64,000 bases of DNA from Rubrivivax sp. (GCA_016790225.1 JAEUOZ010000006.1:1-64000), one strand, 5' to 3'. Positions 54,112 to 64,000 are shown, numbered from the stretch's first letter. Numbers and translations: made by a program. Notes: a model not told the origin generated them from the letters alone.

Positions 54112-54522
54112 TCAGCCGCCCAGCTCGCTCAGCAGCTGCTGGCAGCGGGTGATGCGTTCGCGCTGGATGCCGCCCGCCAGCTTCTTCGCCTCGTCTTCCT
54201 TGCCGGCCAGGATGGCGGGTACCAGGTCGACTTCGCGCGTCTTCTTGAAGGCGTTCCAGGTCTCGTTCAATTCCTTGAACTGCGCCTCCTTGCCTGCCGG
54301 CGCCTTCATCTTCGCCAGACGGGCGCTGACGGCATCGGCCGTGTCCTTGACGACCTTCTGATGATCAGGGCCACGCTTGTCCTTGTTGGTGAGCATGGTG
54401 ACCAGCGATTCACGGGCGGCACTGACCTGGCCGCGCAGTTCGGCAAACTCGTTGGCCTGAGCCGGCGCGGCGGCCACCAGCGCCACGGTGGTGGCAAGGA
54501 TCGAGAAGAGACGCTTGAACAT
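54112..54522 (-). CDS. Small periplasmic helical protein upstream of a chemoreceptor
   Basis: 136 residues. Signal peptide [23 protein letters not shown], then an all-helical Lys-rich mature part (about 113 residues) with [20 protein letters not shown] and a late Cys (RCQQLLSEL). It resembles the periplasmic four-helix bundle of chemoreceptors, and could bind a ligand or contact the sensor encoded by the next gene. No haem motif CxxCH. ATG 54522 has GAGCCTCGTC upstream, a weak Shine-Dalgarno. The about 250 bp to the right (54523-54773) hold no other gene. Confidence 0.72.
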   Translation of the reverse strand: MFKRLFSILATTVALVAAAPAQANEFAELRGQVSAARESLVTMLTNKDKRGPDHQKVVKDTADAVSARLAKMKAPAGKEAQFKELNETWNAFKKTREVDLVPAILAGKEDEAKKLAGGIQRERITRCQQLLSELGG

Positions 54523-54773
54523 GATGACGAGGCTCCAGGTTCGGGGCATGAGGGGCGGCATTTCCGGCGGACGGGCGCAGCGTGCAACCTGAGGGCGAGG
54601 CCCTCTTGACATCGGCCGCTTCCGGGCAGAAGCGGGTATCGCCAAGGGTGCAGCGCGTACCGGAATTGGATCCGGCTCCATGCCCTGCCAGCGCCGGAGT
54701 AGCGGGTCAACTGACCGGTTGTTTCCAGAGAAGCACTGATGTGGTGCCGATTCCCCGGCGCCAGCCAGGGACA

Positions 54774-55379
54774 TCAAGCCTTCGGCGGGTCGCGCAGCGC
54801 CACCAGCCCGCCCAGGAACAGCTCCACCACCAGCGGCGCCAGCCGCTCGTGCGTCAGCTCACCCTGCGGGCGCAGCCAGGTGAAGGTCCAGTTGATCATG
54901 CCGAACAGCAGCATGGCCAGCGGCTTGTGCAGGCCGGGCGCCAGATCGGGCCGCACGGCGGCCACGGCATCGGCGTAGGTCTGCACCACGCGGCGCTGGC
55001 CGTCTTCCACGGCCTGCCGCGTCAGCGGCGCCAGGAATTTCACGTCCTCTGTGAGCACGCGGTGCGCGTGTTCGGCGCCGGCATAGGCGCTCATGAACTG
55101 CAGGATCAGCTCCCGCAGGTGCCCGGGCGGATCCCGGTGCTGCGCCCTCACCTGCAGCACCAGCGCTTCCAGCCGCTGAACATGATCGTTGGCGATGTGC
55201 GAAAGCAGCTGGTGCTTGTCGGCGAAGTAGTGGTAGAGCGTGGCCTTGGAGATGCCGCTGGCCTCAGCCACGGCATTCATGGTCGTGGCCGTATAGCCGC
55301 GGTGCGCAAACAGCCCGGCGGCCGCCAGCAGGATCTGCGCGCGCTGGTCGTCGTAGGTGGCGGCGCGCGGGCGGCCCAT
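54774..55379 (-). CDS. TetR-family regulator of the phenylacetate operon
   Basis: 201 residues. N-terminal TetR helix-turn-helix: LLAAAGLFAHRGYTATTMNA and ASGISKATLYHYFADKHQLL. The rest is the helical ligand domain. Start ATG 55379 shares bases with the paaE stop (TGATG), so it is the last gene of the paa operon and would be autoregulated. TetR-type PaaR repressors that respond to phenylacetyl-CoA are known in betaproteobacteria; this is probably one. Likely operator: 61941-61954 in front of paaG. Confidence 0.85.
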   Translation of the reverse strand: MGRPRAATYDDQRAQILLAAAGLFAHRGYTATTMNAVAEASGISKATLYHYFADKHQLLSHIANDHVQRLEALVLQVRAQHRDPPGHLRELILQFMSAYAGAEHAHRVLTEDVKFLAPLTRQAVEDGQRRVVQTYADAVAAVRPDLAPGLHKPLAMLLFGMINWTFTWLRPQGELTHERLAPLVVELFLGGLVALRDPPKA

Positions 55380-56470
55380 CAGCGGTGGTCGAAGGAGACC
55401 ACGACCCGATCCGTCAGCGGGTGCGCCTGGCAGGTGAGGATGAAGCCGGCGTCCAGATCGGCCTGCTCCAGCGCAAAGTTTCGCTCCATGCGCACTTCGC
55501 CATCGATGAGGCGCGCGCGGCAGGTGGCGCACACGCCGCTCTTGCAGGAATACGGCACATCCAGCCCATGGCGCGCGGCGGCCTCCAGGATGTTGGGGTC
55601 GGCCTCCTTGTCGAACTGCAGCGTGCGTGTGAGGCCATCGCGCACCAGCGTGATGGTGGCGTAATCGGCGTCTTCGTGCTCGTGCTCCGGCTCGGATTCG
55701 GGGCTGTCCGCGGCGCCGTCGATGGCCCCCGGCGGCAGGCCGAAGCGCTCGATGTGGATGCGCTCGTCGGGCACGCCGGCGGCACGCAGCGCGGCCTGCG
55801 CCTCGTCGTTCATCGCATGCGGGCCGCAGATGAAGGCCTGATCGATGCCCTGCGGATCGATCAGCGTCTGCAGGAAGCGCGTGATGCGCTCGCGGTCCAG
55901 CCGGCCCGCGGCCAGCGGTGCATCCACCTGCTCGCGAGAGAACACCGGGTGCAGTGCCAGGCGGGTGAGGTGGCGGTTCTTCAGGTCTTCGAGTTCTTCC
56001 TTGAACATCGTGCTGGCCGCCGTGCGGTTGCCGTACAGCAGCGTGCAGCGCGTGTGACGGCCCTGCTCCAGCAGCGTGCGCAGGATGCCCAGGATGGGCG
56101 TGATGCCGCTGCCGCCGGCGATCAGCAGCACATGCCCCGGGTGGCCCTGGGCCAGCACGGCTCCGAAGCGCCCTTGCGGCTCCATCACATCCAGCGTGTC
56201 GCCGACACGCAGCACGCCGTGCACCCAGGGCGAGAACAAGCCGCGCGGCACACGCCGCACGCCCGCGCGCAAGGCCTCGCCCGGCGCTGCGCAGATGGAA
56301 TAGGAACGCCGCGCTTCTTCCGGCCCGGTGCCGCGCTTGAGCGTGAGGTACTGGCCGGGGCTGAAGCGGAAGGTCTCGCGCAAGGCCTCGGGCACCTCGA
56401 AGCTCAGGACCACGGAATCGTCGGTCTCGCGCCGCAGCGCGCTCACGCGCAAGGGGTGGAAGTGGATCAT
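55379..56470 (-). CDS. paaE: Phenylacetyl-CoA epoxidase reductase subunit
   Basis: 363 residues. Ferredoxin-NADP reductase part (RRSYSICAAPGEALRAGVRR for FAD, LIAGGSGITPILGILRTLL for NAD(P)H) and a C-terminal plant-type 2Fe-2S ferredoxin with SCKSGVCATCRARL and a distal Cys. It passes electrons to the PaaA di-iron centre. An acidic linker (SPESEPEHEHEDAD) joins the two parts. Start ATG 56470 lies just after the paaD stop; upstream in-frame extension to 56584 is not needed. Confidence 0.93.
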   Translation of the reverse strand: MIHFHPLRVSALRRETDDSVVLSFEVPEALRETFRFSPGQYLTLKRGTGPEEARRSYSICAAPGEALRAGVRRVPRGLFSPWVHGVLRVGDTLDVMEPQGRFGAVLAQGHPGHVLLIAGGSGITPILGILRTLLEQGRHTRCTLLYGNRTAASTMFKEELEDLKNRHLTRLALHPVFSREQVDAPLAAGRLDRERITRFLQTLIDPQGIDQAFICGPHAMNDEAQAALRAAGVPDERIHIERFGLPPGAIDGAADSPESEPEHEHEDADYATITLVRDGLTRTLQFDKEADPNILEAAARHGLDVPYSCKSGVCATCRARLIDGEVRMERNFALEQADLDAGFILTCQAHPLTDRVVVSFDHR

Positions 56471-56472
56471 GT

Positions 56473-57003
56473 TCAGATCGGCTTGAAATGCTCGAAAGGT
56501 TCGCGGCAGGCCAGGCAACGGTACAGCGCCTTGCAGGCCGTGGCGCCGAAGGCCGACAGCCGCTCCGTGCGCGGGCTGTCGCACTGCGGGCAGCGCAGGC
56601 CGCGGGCCATCAGGTGGATGGGCTGGGCCTGGTCCACCGGCCCGGGCGGCGCGATGCCGTACAGGCGCAGCTTGTGACGGCCGGCCGGGCTGATCCAGTC
56701 GGTGGTCCAGGCCGGCGCACGCTGCAGCCGGATCTGCACCGGGCCATGGCCCGCCGCCTCCAGCGCGCGGCGCACCTCGTCGCTGATCAGTTCGGTCGCC
56801 GGGCAGCCGCTGTAGGTGGGCGTCAGCACCACCTCGAGGCCGGCGCCGTCAGCCCGGGGGCGCAGGTCGCGCACGATGCCCAGATCGCGCACCGAGAGTG
56901 CCGGCACCTCGGGATCGGGCACGCTGTCGAGCACGGCCCAGGCGGCGTCCAGCGCCGCCGCGGGCGGCGCAGAGGGCGGCGATCCGGGCTGCGGCGTGCT
57001 CAC
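56473..57003 (-). CDS. paaD: Phenylacetate degradation protein PaaD (Fe-S assembly, MIP18-like)
   Basis: 176 residues. DUF59/MIP18 fold: AVLDSVPDPEVPALSVRDLG and LTPTYSGCPATELI with the conserved Cys, followed by a C-terminal zinc ribbon (LRCPQCDSPRTERLS and YRCLACREPFEHF). Needed for maturation of the epoxidase iron cofactors. Overlaps paaC by four bases. Confidence 0.93.
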   Translation of the reverse strand: MSTPQPGSPPSAPPAAALDAAWAVLDSVPDPEVPALSVRDLGIVRDLRPRADGAGLEVVLTPTYSGCPATELISDEVRRALEAAGHGPVQIRLQRAPAWTTDWISPAGRHKLRLYGIAPPGPVDQAQPIHLMARGLRCPQCDSPRTERLSAFGATACKALYRCLACREPFEHFKPI

Positions 57004-57803
57004 CAGCGCCCGCCCGGATAGGCCCGCTGCAGATACTGCATCTCGGCCAGGATGAAGCCCATGTGCTCGCTGTGCACGCCTCGGCTGCCGCGGCTGAGCA
57101 GCGGGCTGTCGGCCGGCAGGGCCAGCGTCGCGCGCTGCAGCACGGCGCCGATCTCGGCGCGCCAGGCCTCGCGCAGCGCACCGCGGCGCGGGCCCCAGCC
57201 GGCCGCGGCCGCCGCATCGTCGACCTCGTCATCGGCAAAGAGTTCGCTCACGTGCGGCCAGGCGCGCTCCAGCGCGGCCTGCATGCGCAAGCGTGACTCC
57301 GCCGTGCCGTCGCCCAGGCGCACGGTCCAGTCCACCGCATGCTCCACGTGGTAGCGCGACTCCTTCAATGCCTTGCCGGCGATGGCGGCCAGCTCGGCAT
57401 CGCGGCTGTCCACCAGCTGCTGCCAGTGCAGGCGCAGCCAGGTGCAGACCAGCAGGTTGCGCACCACCGTATCGGCGAAGTCGCCCCCCGGCGCATGGGC
57501 GCTGCTCCGCCGCATCGGCTGCTCCACCAGCGTGAGGTTGAGGTAGTCGCCCTCCTCGCGCAGAAAGGCCAGACGGTCCTCGTCATGGCCCTGGCCATCC
57601 AGCGCCGCCGCATGTGTGAGCAGCGCACGTGCCTGGCCCAGCAGGTCCAGCGCCAGGTTGGTCAGCGCGATGTCTTCCTCCAGCACCGGGCCGTGGCCGC
57701 ACCACTCCCCCAGGCGCTGGGCGTGGATCAGGCAGGTATCGGCCAGGCGCAGCACATGGCGCAGCTGCGGTGAGGCGTTGAGGGTGATGGAAGGTGCACT
57801 CAT
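57000..57803 (-). CDS. paaC: Phenylacetyl-CoA epoxidase structural subunit
   Basis: 267 residues, ferritin-like helical subunit that pairs with PaaA. Visible: RHVLRLADTCLIHAQRLGEW, EDIALTNLALDLLGQARALL, FLREEGDYLNLTLVE and KALKESRYHVEHAVDWTVRL. Start ATG 57803 is 22 bp after paaB. Typical length. Confidence 0.93.
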   Translation of the reverse strand: MSAPSITLNASPQLRHVLRLADTCLIHAQRLGEWCGHGPVLEEDIALTNLALDLLGQARALLTHAAALDGQGHDEDRLAFLREEGDYLNLTLVEQPMRRSSAHAPGGDFADTVVRNLLVCTWLRLHWQQLVDSRDAELAAIAGKALKESRYHVEHAVDWTVRLGDGTAESRLRMQAALERAWPHVSELFADDEVDDAAAAAGWGPRRGALREAWRAEIGAVLQRATLALPADSPLLSRGSRGVHSEHMGFILAEMQYLQRAYPGGRW

Positions 57804-57825
57804 GGCGGGTCCGCGCGGGGCGGCC

Positions 57826-58167
57826 TCACATGTGGTTGACGGCTTCGGGCAGCGCGTAGAAGCTGGGGTGGCGGTAGACCTTGTCTTCCATCGGATCGAA
57901 GAGCATGTCCTTGTCGCCGGGATCGCTGGCGGTGATCTGCGCCGAGGGCACGACCCAGATGCTGCAGCCCTCCTGACGACGGGTGTAGACCTCGCGCGCC
58001 ATCTGCAGCGCCAGCCGTGCATCGGGGGCGTGCAGGCTGCCGCAGTGCTTGTGGTCCAGACCGGCCTTGGGCCGCACGAAGACCTCCCACAGCGGCCATT
58101 CGCCGCGCGTGGCTTCAGGCAGCGGTGCCGCGGGTGCCGAGGAGGGGGATGTGTCGGGTGTATTCAT
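57826..58167 (-). CDS. paaB: Phenylacetyl-CoA epoxidase subunit PaaB
   Basis: 113 residues, slightly longer than E. coli PaaB because of a Pro/Ser-rich N terminus. Core: [40 protein letters not shown], then [19 protein letters not shown] and [16 protein letters not shown]. Overlaps paaA by ATGA. Structural subunit of the complex. Confidence 0.93.
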   Translation of the reverse strand: MNTPDTSPSSAPAAPLPEATRGEWPLWEVFVRPKAGLDHKHCGSLHAPDARLALQMAREVYTRRQEGCSIWVVPSAQITASDPGDKDMLFDPMEDKVYRHPSFYALPEAVNHM

Positions 58168-59165
58168 GCGGCTTGCTCCTTCAGCGACTGCTTCGTGGCG
58201 TGCGCCAGCGCGGCTTCGCGCACCCAGGCGCCGTCGTCCCAGGCCTTGACGCGGGCGGCCAGGCGCTCGCGGTTGCAGGGCCCGTGGCCACCGACCACGC
58301 GCCAGAACTCCTCCCAGTCGATGGGGCCGAAGTCGTGATGGCCGCGCTCGGCATTCCACTTCAGCAAGGGATCGGGCAGCGTGACGCCCAGCACCTGCGC
58401 CTGCTCGGCCGTGGCGTCGACAAACTTCTGGCGCAGCTCGTCGTTGCTGAGCCGCTTGATGCCCCAGCGCATGCTTTGCGCACTGTGCGTGCTGGCCTTG
58501 TCCTCGGGCCCGAACATCATCAGGCAGGGCCACCACCAACGGTTCACCGCATCCTGCACCAGGGCACGCTGCGCCGCCGTGCCTTCGCGCATCATCACGT
58601 TCAGCGCGTCGAAGCCCTGGCGCTGGTGAAAGCTCTCTTCGCGGCAGATGCGGATCATCGCCCGCGCATACGGCGCATAGCTGCAGCGCGTGAGCGGGAT
58701 CTGGTTCATGATCGCCGCGCCATCCACCAGCCAGCCGATGACGCCGATGTCCGCCCAGTTCAGCGTGGGGTAATTGAAGATGCTGCTGTACTTGGCCTTG
58801 CCGCTGTGCAGCGCCTGCAGCAGATCGTCGCGGCTCACGCCCAGGGTCTCCGCGGCGGCGTAGAGATAGAGGCCGTGGCCGCCTTCGTCCTGGATCTTGG
58901 CCAGCAGGATGCACTTGCGCTTGAGCGTGGGCGCGCGCGTGACCCAGTTGCCCTCGGGCAGCATGCCCACGATCTCGGAGTGTGCGTGCTGGCTGATCTG
59001 CCGCACCAGGGTCTTGCGGTAGTGATCGGGCATCCAGTCCTTGGCCTCGACGAAGCCGCCGGCCTCGATGCCGGCCTCGAAGCGGTTCTCGCGCTCAGCC
59101 TCCCGCGCCGAGCGCAGGGCCTGGCGCTCTTCACGGGGTCCGATGTCCATCGCCTGGGTATACAT
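58164..59165 (-). CDS. paaA: Phenylacetyl-CoA epoxidase oxygenase subunit
   Basis: 333 residues. Catalytic di-iron subunit that makes the ring 1,2-epoxide of phenylacetyl-CoA. Metal-binding motifs: [15 protein letters not shown] (ExxH) and [16 protein letters not shown] (ExxH); also [20 protein letters not shown] and [13 protein letters not shown]. Start ATG 59165. Length normal. Confidence 0.95.
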   Translation of the reverse strand: MYTQAMDIGPREERQALRSAREAERENRFEAGIEAGGFVEAKDWMPDHYRKTLVRQISQHAHSEIVGMLPEGNWVTRAPTLKRKCILLAKIQDEGGHGLYLYAAAETLGVSRDDLLQALHSGKAKYSSIFNYPTLNWADIGVIGWLVDGAAIMNQIPLTRCSYAPYARAMIRICREESFHQRQGFDALNVMMREGTAAQRALVQDAVNRWWWPCLMMFGPEDKASTHSAQSMRWGIKRLSNDELRQKFVDATAEQAQVLGVTLPDPLLKWNAERGHHDFGPIDWEEFWRVVGGHGPCNRERLAARVKAWDDGAWVREAALAHATKQSLKEQAA

Positions 59166-59222
59166 GGCTGACCTCTGTTGACAGGATGGGGCGACGGCGG
59201 GCCAGGGGCGGCCAGTCGCTGC

Positions 59223-60530
<1,308 letters not shown>

Positions 60531-60585
60531 CGGCCGTCTCCTGGGCTGCGGGGTTGGCGGTGGCGGGTTTCAGGCGGGCCGCCGG

Positions 60586-61041
60586 CTACTCGGCGCGCTG
60601 GCGCCCCACGGGCAGACCTTCGACCACGGCGCGGCCCTTCATCGTGTAGCTGCGCCCGCGGAAGACGGCGATGCGCTCGCCATGCTGGTTGTGCACCTCG
60701 ATGTCATAGACACCCGTGCGGCCGGACTTGCTCACCTCCACGGCGCGTGCCGTCAGCACATCACCCAGGCGCGCCGACGCCACCAGGTTGACGTCGAATC
60801 CGGAGGCCACGCTGACCTCGTTGTAGGCGTTGCAGGCAAAGGCGAAGGCGCTGTCGGCCAGTGCGGTGATGAGCCCGCCATGCGCCAGCGCGTGGCCGTT
60901 GAGCATCTCCTTGCGCACCGTCATCGTGGCGGTGCAGGTGCCGGGGCCGACGGCGCTGATGCCGATGCCCAGCCACTGCGAGGCCTGGTCGTCGTCGAGC
61001 ATCGCATCGCGCACCTGCTCGGCAATCTGGGTGGGTGACAT
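60586..61041 (-). CDS. paaI: Hydroxyphenylacetyl-CoA thioesterase
   Basis: 151 residues, hot-dog fold. NGHALAHGGLITALADSAFA is the family signature with the catalytic Asp. Rescues CoA from dead-end intermediates of the pathway. Start ATG 61041 (MSPTQIAEQ) preceded by GGAGACCC; an in-frame start at 61092 would add 17 residues without support. Confidence 0.92.
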   Translation of the reverse strand: MSPTQIAEQVRDAMLDDDQASQWLGIGISAVGPGTCTATMTVRKEMLNGHALAHGGLITALADSAFAFACNAYNEVSVASGFDVNLVASARLGDVLTARAVEVSKSGRTGVYDIEVHNQHGERIAVFRGRSYTMKGRAVVEGLPVGRQRAE

Positions 61042-61116
61042 CGGGTCTCCTGGTGTTTGTGGGGCTGCGCCCGGGACGTCGGGGCCAGCCACGACGCGGC
61101 TGGCGCCGCGATCGTC

Positions 61117-61911
61117 TCAGCGATCGGTAAAGACCGGCGGTCGCTTGGCCAGAAAGGCCTGCACACCTTCGGTGAAATCGTGCTGGCGGCCCAGGCGCCC
61201 CTGCACCTCGGCCTCCATCTGCACGGCCTGCGCGTTGTCCAGCAGCATCGAGCGGTCGATCGCCTGGCGCGTCTCCACCAGGGCGCGCGTGGGCATCGCG
61301 GCCAGCCGCCGGGCCAGCGTCCAGGCTTCGTCCATCAAGGCGGCATCGTCCACGCAGCGCCAGATCAGGCCGATGCGCGCCGCTTCTTCGGCCGGCAGCT
61401 TGTCGCCCGTCAGGGCCAGCGCCATGGCGTGCGCGCGCCCCACCAGGCGCGGCAGCAGCCAGGTGCCGCCGGCATCCGGGATCAGGCCGATCTTGCTGAA
61501 GGCCTGGATGAAGCTGGCGCCACGCGCCGCCAGCACGATGTCGCAGTTGAGCGCGAAGTTGGCGCCTGCTCCTGCCGCAACCCCATTGACAGCAGCAATC
61601 ACGGGCACAGGCAGGCTGCGGATGCGGGCAGCCAGCGGCGCCCACATGCGCTCGATGATGGCCTGCAGATCCGGCGCCGCGGCCTCGCCGGGGCGGGCGC
61701 CCGGGGCGTTCAGGTCCTGCCCGGCGCTGAAGCCGCGGCCCACGCCGCTGACGATGAGCGCGCGGATCGTGTCATCGGCGGCCACCGCATCCAGCGCCGG
61801 CAGCAGTTCGCCGATCATCTCGCCGGTGAAGGCATTCAGCGTGGCCGGCCGGTTCAGGCTGATCAGCCGGACGGGGCCGCGGGTTTCGATGAGCACGGTG
61901 GGTTCAGCCAA
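61117..61911 (-). CDS. paaG: Ring-1,2-epoxyphenylacetyl-CoA isomerase
   Basis: 264 residues, crotonase fold. It turns the epoxide into the oxepin. Motifs: LNRPATLNAFTGEMIGELLP, GVGRGFSAGQDLN, VIAAVNGVAAGAGANFAL and FSKIGLIPDAGGTWLLPRLV. A TTG at 61911 with GGAGA 6-7 nt upstream is the best start; the frame stays open to 62088 through the promoter region. GTG 61899 is less likely. First gene of the paa operon. Confidence 0.9.
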   Translation of the reverse strand: MAEPTVLIETRGPVRLISLNRPATLNAFTGEMIGELLPALDAVAADDTIRALIVSGVGRGFSAGQDLNAPGARPGEAAAPDLQAIIERMWAPLAARIRSLPVPVIAAVNGVAAGAGANFALNCDIVLAARGASFIQAFSKIGLIPDAGGTWLLPRLVGRAHAMALALTGDKLPAEEAARIGLIWRCVDDAALMDEAWTLARRLAAMPTRALVETRQAIDRSMLLDNAQAVQMEAEVQGRLGRQHDFTEGVQAFLAKRPPVFTDR

Positions 61912-61940
61912 GCTTGTCTCCGGCGCAGGGTTATTCTTCA

Positions 61941-61954
61941 ACCGATCGGTCGGT
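61941..61954 (-). promoter_or_regulatory. Probable TetR/PaaR operator in the paa promoter
   Basis: ACCGATCGGTCGGT, a 14-bp near-palindrome (12 of 14 positions symmetric) located 30 bp before the paaG start. On the minus strand a TTTACC and an AATAAC hexamer 16 bp apart flank it as weak -35/-10 candidates, so a bound repressor would block RNA polymerase. It is the only such palindrome noticed in the operon. Confidence 0.6.
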
Positions 61955-62086
61955 AAATTCTGCGTGGAGCCTGGGGCAGGGCCAAACAGGGTTAACCCGG
62001 CACCCACTCTCGACGGGAAGTGCCCACGCCACGACAGGCCTTGTGGCTCCGCTAGAGTTGCCGCCACACACCGGCACAGGGTACCC

Positions 62087-63292
62087 ATGGGCTTCTGGAA
62101 GACGCGCCACCGCGGCAGCTGCTCGCACCCGGCTCACGGCCGCGCGGCGGCTGCAGCGCCCGCGGGGGCGATCGCCAGCCTGCAGCGCGGCTGCGCGGGC
62201 CCGCTGCGCACCGCCAGCCTGTGGTTGCTGGCCATCGCGCTGCTGTGGCTGGCCGCAGGCCCGGCCTGGGCCATCAAGCAGCGCGTGATCCGCGAGCCCG
62301 AGGTCCGCTACGTGCGTGAAGTCTGGCTGGATGCGGCACGCCAGCGCCACGTGAATGTGCGCATCGGCCTGCCCACGCGGGAGGCCGCGCGCCTGCGCAG
62401 TGGCCCGATGCCAGTGATGCTGTTCTCCGCGCCACAGGGCTTCCGCTGGGGCGGCTATGCCGATCACTACGAAGATCTCTCGCAGGAGATGCTGCGGCGC
62501 GGCGTGGTGATGGTGATGATGTCCCACTACGACATCGAAGAGCCGATGAGCGCCAACGAGCGCTTCGCCGATGTCTACCCCGGCATCCTCACCGGCGCGC
62601 GCAACGATCCGGCCGTCGATCGGTATGAGGATGCGCTGTTCGTGCTGGCCCAGCTGCAGGCCCGGCACGCGGCGCGCGCCGACGACTGGCCGGCGCTGGA
62701 TCTGTCGCGCCTGGCGGTGAGCGGGCATTCCTCCGGCACGCTCACGGCCCTGCACCTGGCCGGCATGCCCGTGCGCGAGCGCAGCGGCCGCATCTTTGCC
62801 GCGCACCGTGATCCGCGCATCAAGGCCTTCGTGCTCTACAGCTTTCCGCTGGAATACCGCGGCCCCCGGCGCGAAGACCTGCAGCAGGTCGGCCCCGTGG
62901 CCGGACTGCACGTGGCCGGCTCGACCGACCACCCACGCTACCGCCACACGGCCTACCGCTGGATCCACCGTGCGCCGCAGCACTGGCTGGTGGCCGAAGG
63001 CGGCCACAACATCGGCTCCACCGGCTCTGAAGCGCTGGTGCTGGAAACCACCGGGCGCTTCATTGACGTGCACCTGAACGGGAGTCAGGCGCTGGAGCAG
63101 CAGCTGAGCTTCGACGCGCTGTCGGCCTTCGCCCCCGGCCTGCGGCAGTTCACGCGCAAGCCGGCCCTGCGCTTCAAGCCCTGGGATCAGCGGGACTTCA
63201 CGGCCTGGGCGCGCGAGACCCTGCCCGGCGGCCGCTGGCTGCACAGCTGGGCGATGGCCAACCCGCGCAAGACGGAGGCACCCGCGCCGTGA
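62087..63292 (+). CDS. Exported alpha/beta hydrolase (PAF-acetylhydrolase/chlorophyllase-like)
   Basis: 401 residues. A long basic N terminus precedes a hydrophobic helix (LRTASLWLLAIALLWLAAG) and PAWA, so it is probably exported. The hydrolase core has MPVMLFSAPQGFRWGGYADH (oxyanion region), nucleophile VSGHSSGTLTAL near 209, GSTDHPRYRHT and GGHNIGSTGSEAL with the His. Its stop overlaps the O-antigen-ligase-like gene (GTGA), so both may act on cell-surface or lipid substrates. ATG 62087 starts just after the divergent paa promoter. Confidence 0.72.
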   Translation: MGFWKTRHRGSCSHPAHGRAAAAAPAGAIASLQRGCAGPLRTASLWLLAIALLWLAAGPAWAIKQRVIREPEVRYVREVWLDAARQRHVNVRIGLPTREAARLRSGPMPVMLFSAPQGFRWGGYADHYEDLSQEMLRRGVVMVMMSHYDIEEPMSANERFADVYPGILTGARNDPAVDRYEDALFVLAQLQARHAARADDWPALDLSRLAVSGHSSGTLTALHLAGMPVRERSGRIFAAHRDPRIKAFVLYSFPLEYRGPRREDLQQVGPVAGLHVAGSTDHPRYRHTAYRWIHRAPQHWLVAEGGHNIGSTGSEALVLETTGRFIDVHLNGSQALEQQLSFDALSAFAPGLRQFTRKPALRFKPWDQRDFTAWARETLPGGRWLHSWAMANPRKTEAPAP

Positions 63293-64000
63293 TCTTCAGC
63301 TTTGCGGCGCTGGTGCTGCTGGCCGTGCTCTCCAAGGAGCTCGGCAACCAGGTGTTCACGCCGCTGAGCGTGGTGCTGGCGGCGGGCCTGTACCTGCTGC
63401 GCCTGGCGCTGGATGCGCCGCGCCGCCGCGCGGTGGAGATCTTCCTGCTGCAGTTCGGCGTGCTGATCTACGCGCTGGCCAACCAGGAACCCAGCTACCT
63501 GGAGCACGCCGCGCTGGTGGTCTGCCTGCTGCCCACGCTGGGCCGGCTGCGCGCCATCGGCCGCACCGCCCTGGGTGAAGGCTCGATCCTCATCGTGCTG
63601 CTCTACGTGCTGTGGTCCGCCACCTGGACCTCCAACCTGGACATGAGCCTGGCGGGCTTTGCCATGTCGGCCCTCTGCCTGGCCTTCCTGCTGGCCTTCG
63701 TGCTGCAGTTCGAAGGCGAGTGGGATGCCGTCTTCTCGCATGTGCTGGTGGTGCTGGCCGCGATCTGGCTGGGCTCGCTGGCCGCGGGGGCGATGGGCAT
63801 CGGCAGTGCGGGGCGCACCTTTGCCGGCGTCACGCTGCACCGCAACCACCTGGGCTTCCTGCTGGGCCTGATGATCCTGCTGTGCCTGTTCAACGCCCGC
63901 TTCCACTTCAGCTGGCGCGCGGTGGCCGGCGCCGTGGCGGCCGCGGCACTGCTGGTCTACATCGATTCCAAGAGTTCCATCATCGCCATCGTCGCCACCG
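63289..64000 (+). CDS. O-antigen-ligase-like polytopic membrane protein (3' end outside window)
   Basis: At least 237 residues with closely spaced hydrophobic helices (FSFAALVLLAVLS, LSVVLAAGLYLLRLAL, VLVVLAAIWLGSLAAG, FLLGLMILLCLFNARF). It has the pattern of Wzy/WaaL-family membrane proteins, including the GRTFAGVTLHRNHLGFLLG stretch that resembles the family's R-GxxxHxN-G segment and a Ser/Lys-rich DSKSS later. Start GTG 63289 overlaps the hydrolase stop. Inferred to join or polymerise surface polysaccharide. Confidence 0.72.
   Translation, partial: MIFSFAALVLLAVLSKELGNQVFTPLSVVLAAGLYLLRLALDAPRRRAVEIFLLQFGVLIYALANQEPSYLEHAALVVCLLPTLGRLRAIGRTALGEGSILIVLLYVLWSATWTSNLDMSLAGFAMSALCLAFLLAFVLQFEGEWDAVFSHVLVVLAAIWLGSLAAGAMGIGSAGRTFAGVTLHRNHLGFLLGLMILLCLFNARFHFSWRAVAGAVAAAALLVYIDSKSSIIAIVAT

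Noticed and set aside
60830..62086. Plus-strand frame extending the exported hydrolase upstream through paaI and paaG
   Set aside because: The translated extension is Ser/Ala/Arg noise opposite well-supported paa genes; the hydrolase starts at 62087.

Overview
The window is GC-rich DNA packed with long genes. Gene content, start-codon habits (many GTG and TTG starts, many ATGA, GTGA and TGATG overlaps) and the phenylacetate and kynurenine genes point to a betaproteobacterium of the order Burkholderiales, possibly of the Rubrivivax/Leptothrix type. The order is an inference from family resemblance; no species is identified.

Left arm (1-14894, all minus strand): one operon read right to left. 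It encodes a GAF-membrane-HlyD adaptor, a PqqD-M50-HlyD membrane fusion, a shortened SecA-like ATPase, a signal-peptide HlyD/RND-type adaptor, and then a giant surface protein that runs off the left edge (at least 2538 residues). The giant protein starts with a LEPR-XLL-type motif and a DUF4347 domain, followed by about 350 residues of propeller-like repeats, cadherin-like and Ig-like domains, three LamG-like domains, a DUF2341-like domain and a tandem array of about 103-residue cadherin-like units. No ABC ATPase, TolC or SecY homologue lies in the operon. The set looks like a dedicated export machine for a giant adhesin, built around a SecA-like motor, and is the best candidate here for a poorly described system.

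Integrated element (about 15136-22616): a tRNA-Thr(CGT) gene is the insertion site of a roughly 7.5 kb element bounded by 50-bp direct repeats of the tRNA 3' part. It carries a tyrosine integrase, an AlpA-like regulator, a primase-helicase, a 52-residue coupled small ORF and several unknown small proteins, the layout of a small satellite-like or cryptic island. A 28-bp direct repeat near both ends is probably an integrase arm-site pair.

Middle (22820-44625): mixed metabolic and repair genes. These include hydrolases, a GFA-family protein, a 5'-truncated branched-chain aminotransferase, a membrane TIR protein divergent from a YhaO/YhaN-like (SbcD/SbcC-like) repair pair, an HMG-CoA-lyase/CoA-transferase pair, YchJ, an M15 peptidase with a histone-H1-like tail, a glyoxalase-fold protein, kynurenine formamidase plus kynureninase, a tartrate/malate dehydrogenase, a CpdA-type phosphodiesterase, and a 1.7-kilo-residue exonuclease-RecQ-UvrD fusion.

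Right arm (44813-64000): a signalling cluster (solute-binding protein, PAS histidine kinase, HTH-REC and REC-Hpt regulators), a nitroreductase, an esterase, a chemoreceptor with a small periplasmic helical protein, and a complete phenylacetate-degradation operon, paaG-paaI-paaK-paaA-paaB-paaC-paaD-paaE-tetR, with a likely TetR operator in front of paaG. The window ends in a secreted hydrolase overlapping an O-antigen-ligase-like gene.
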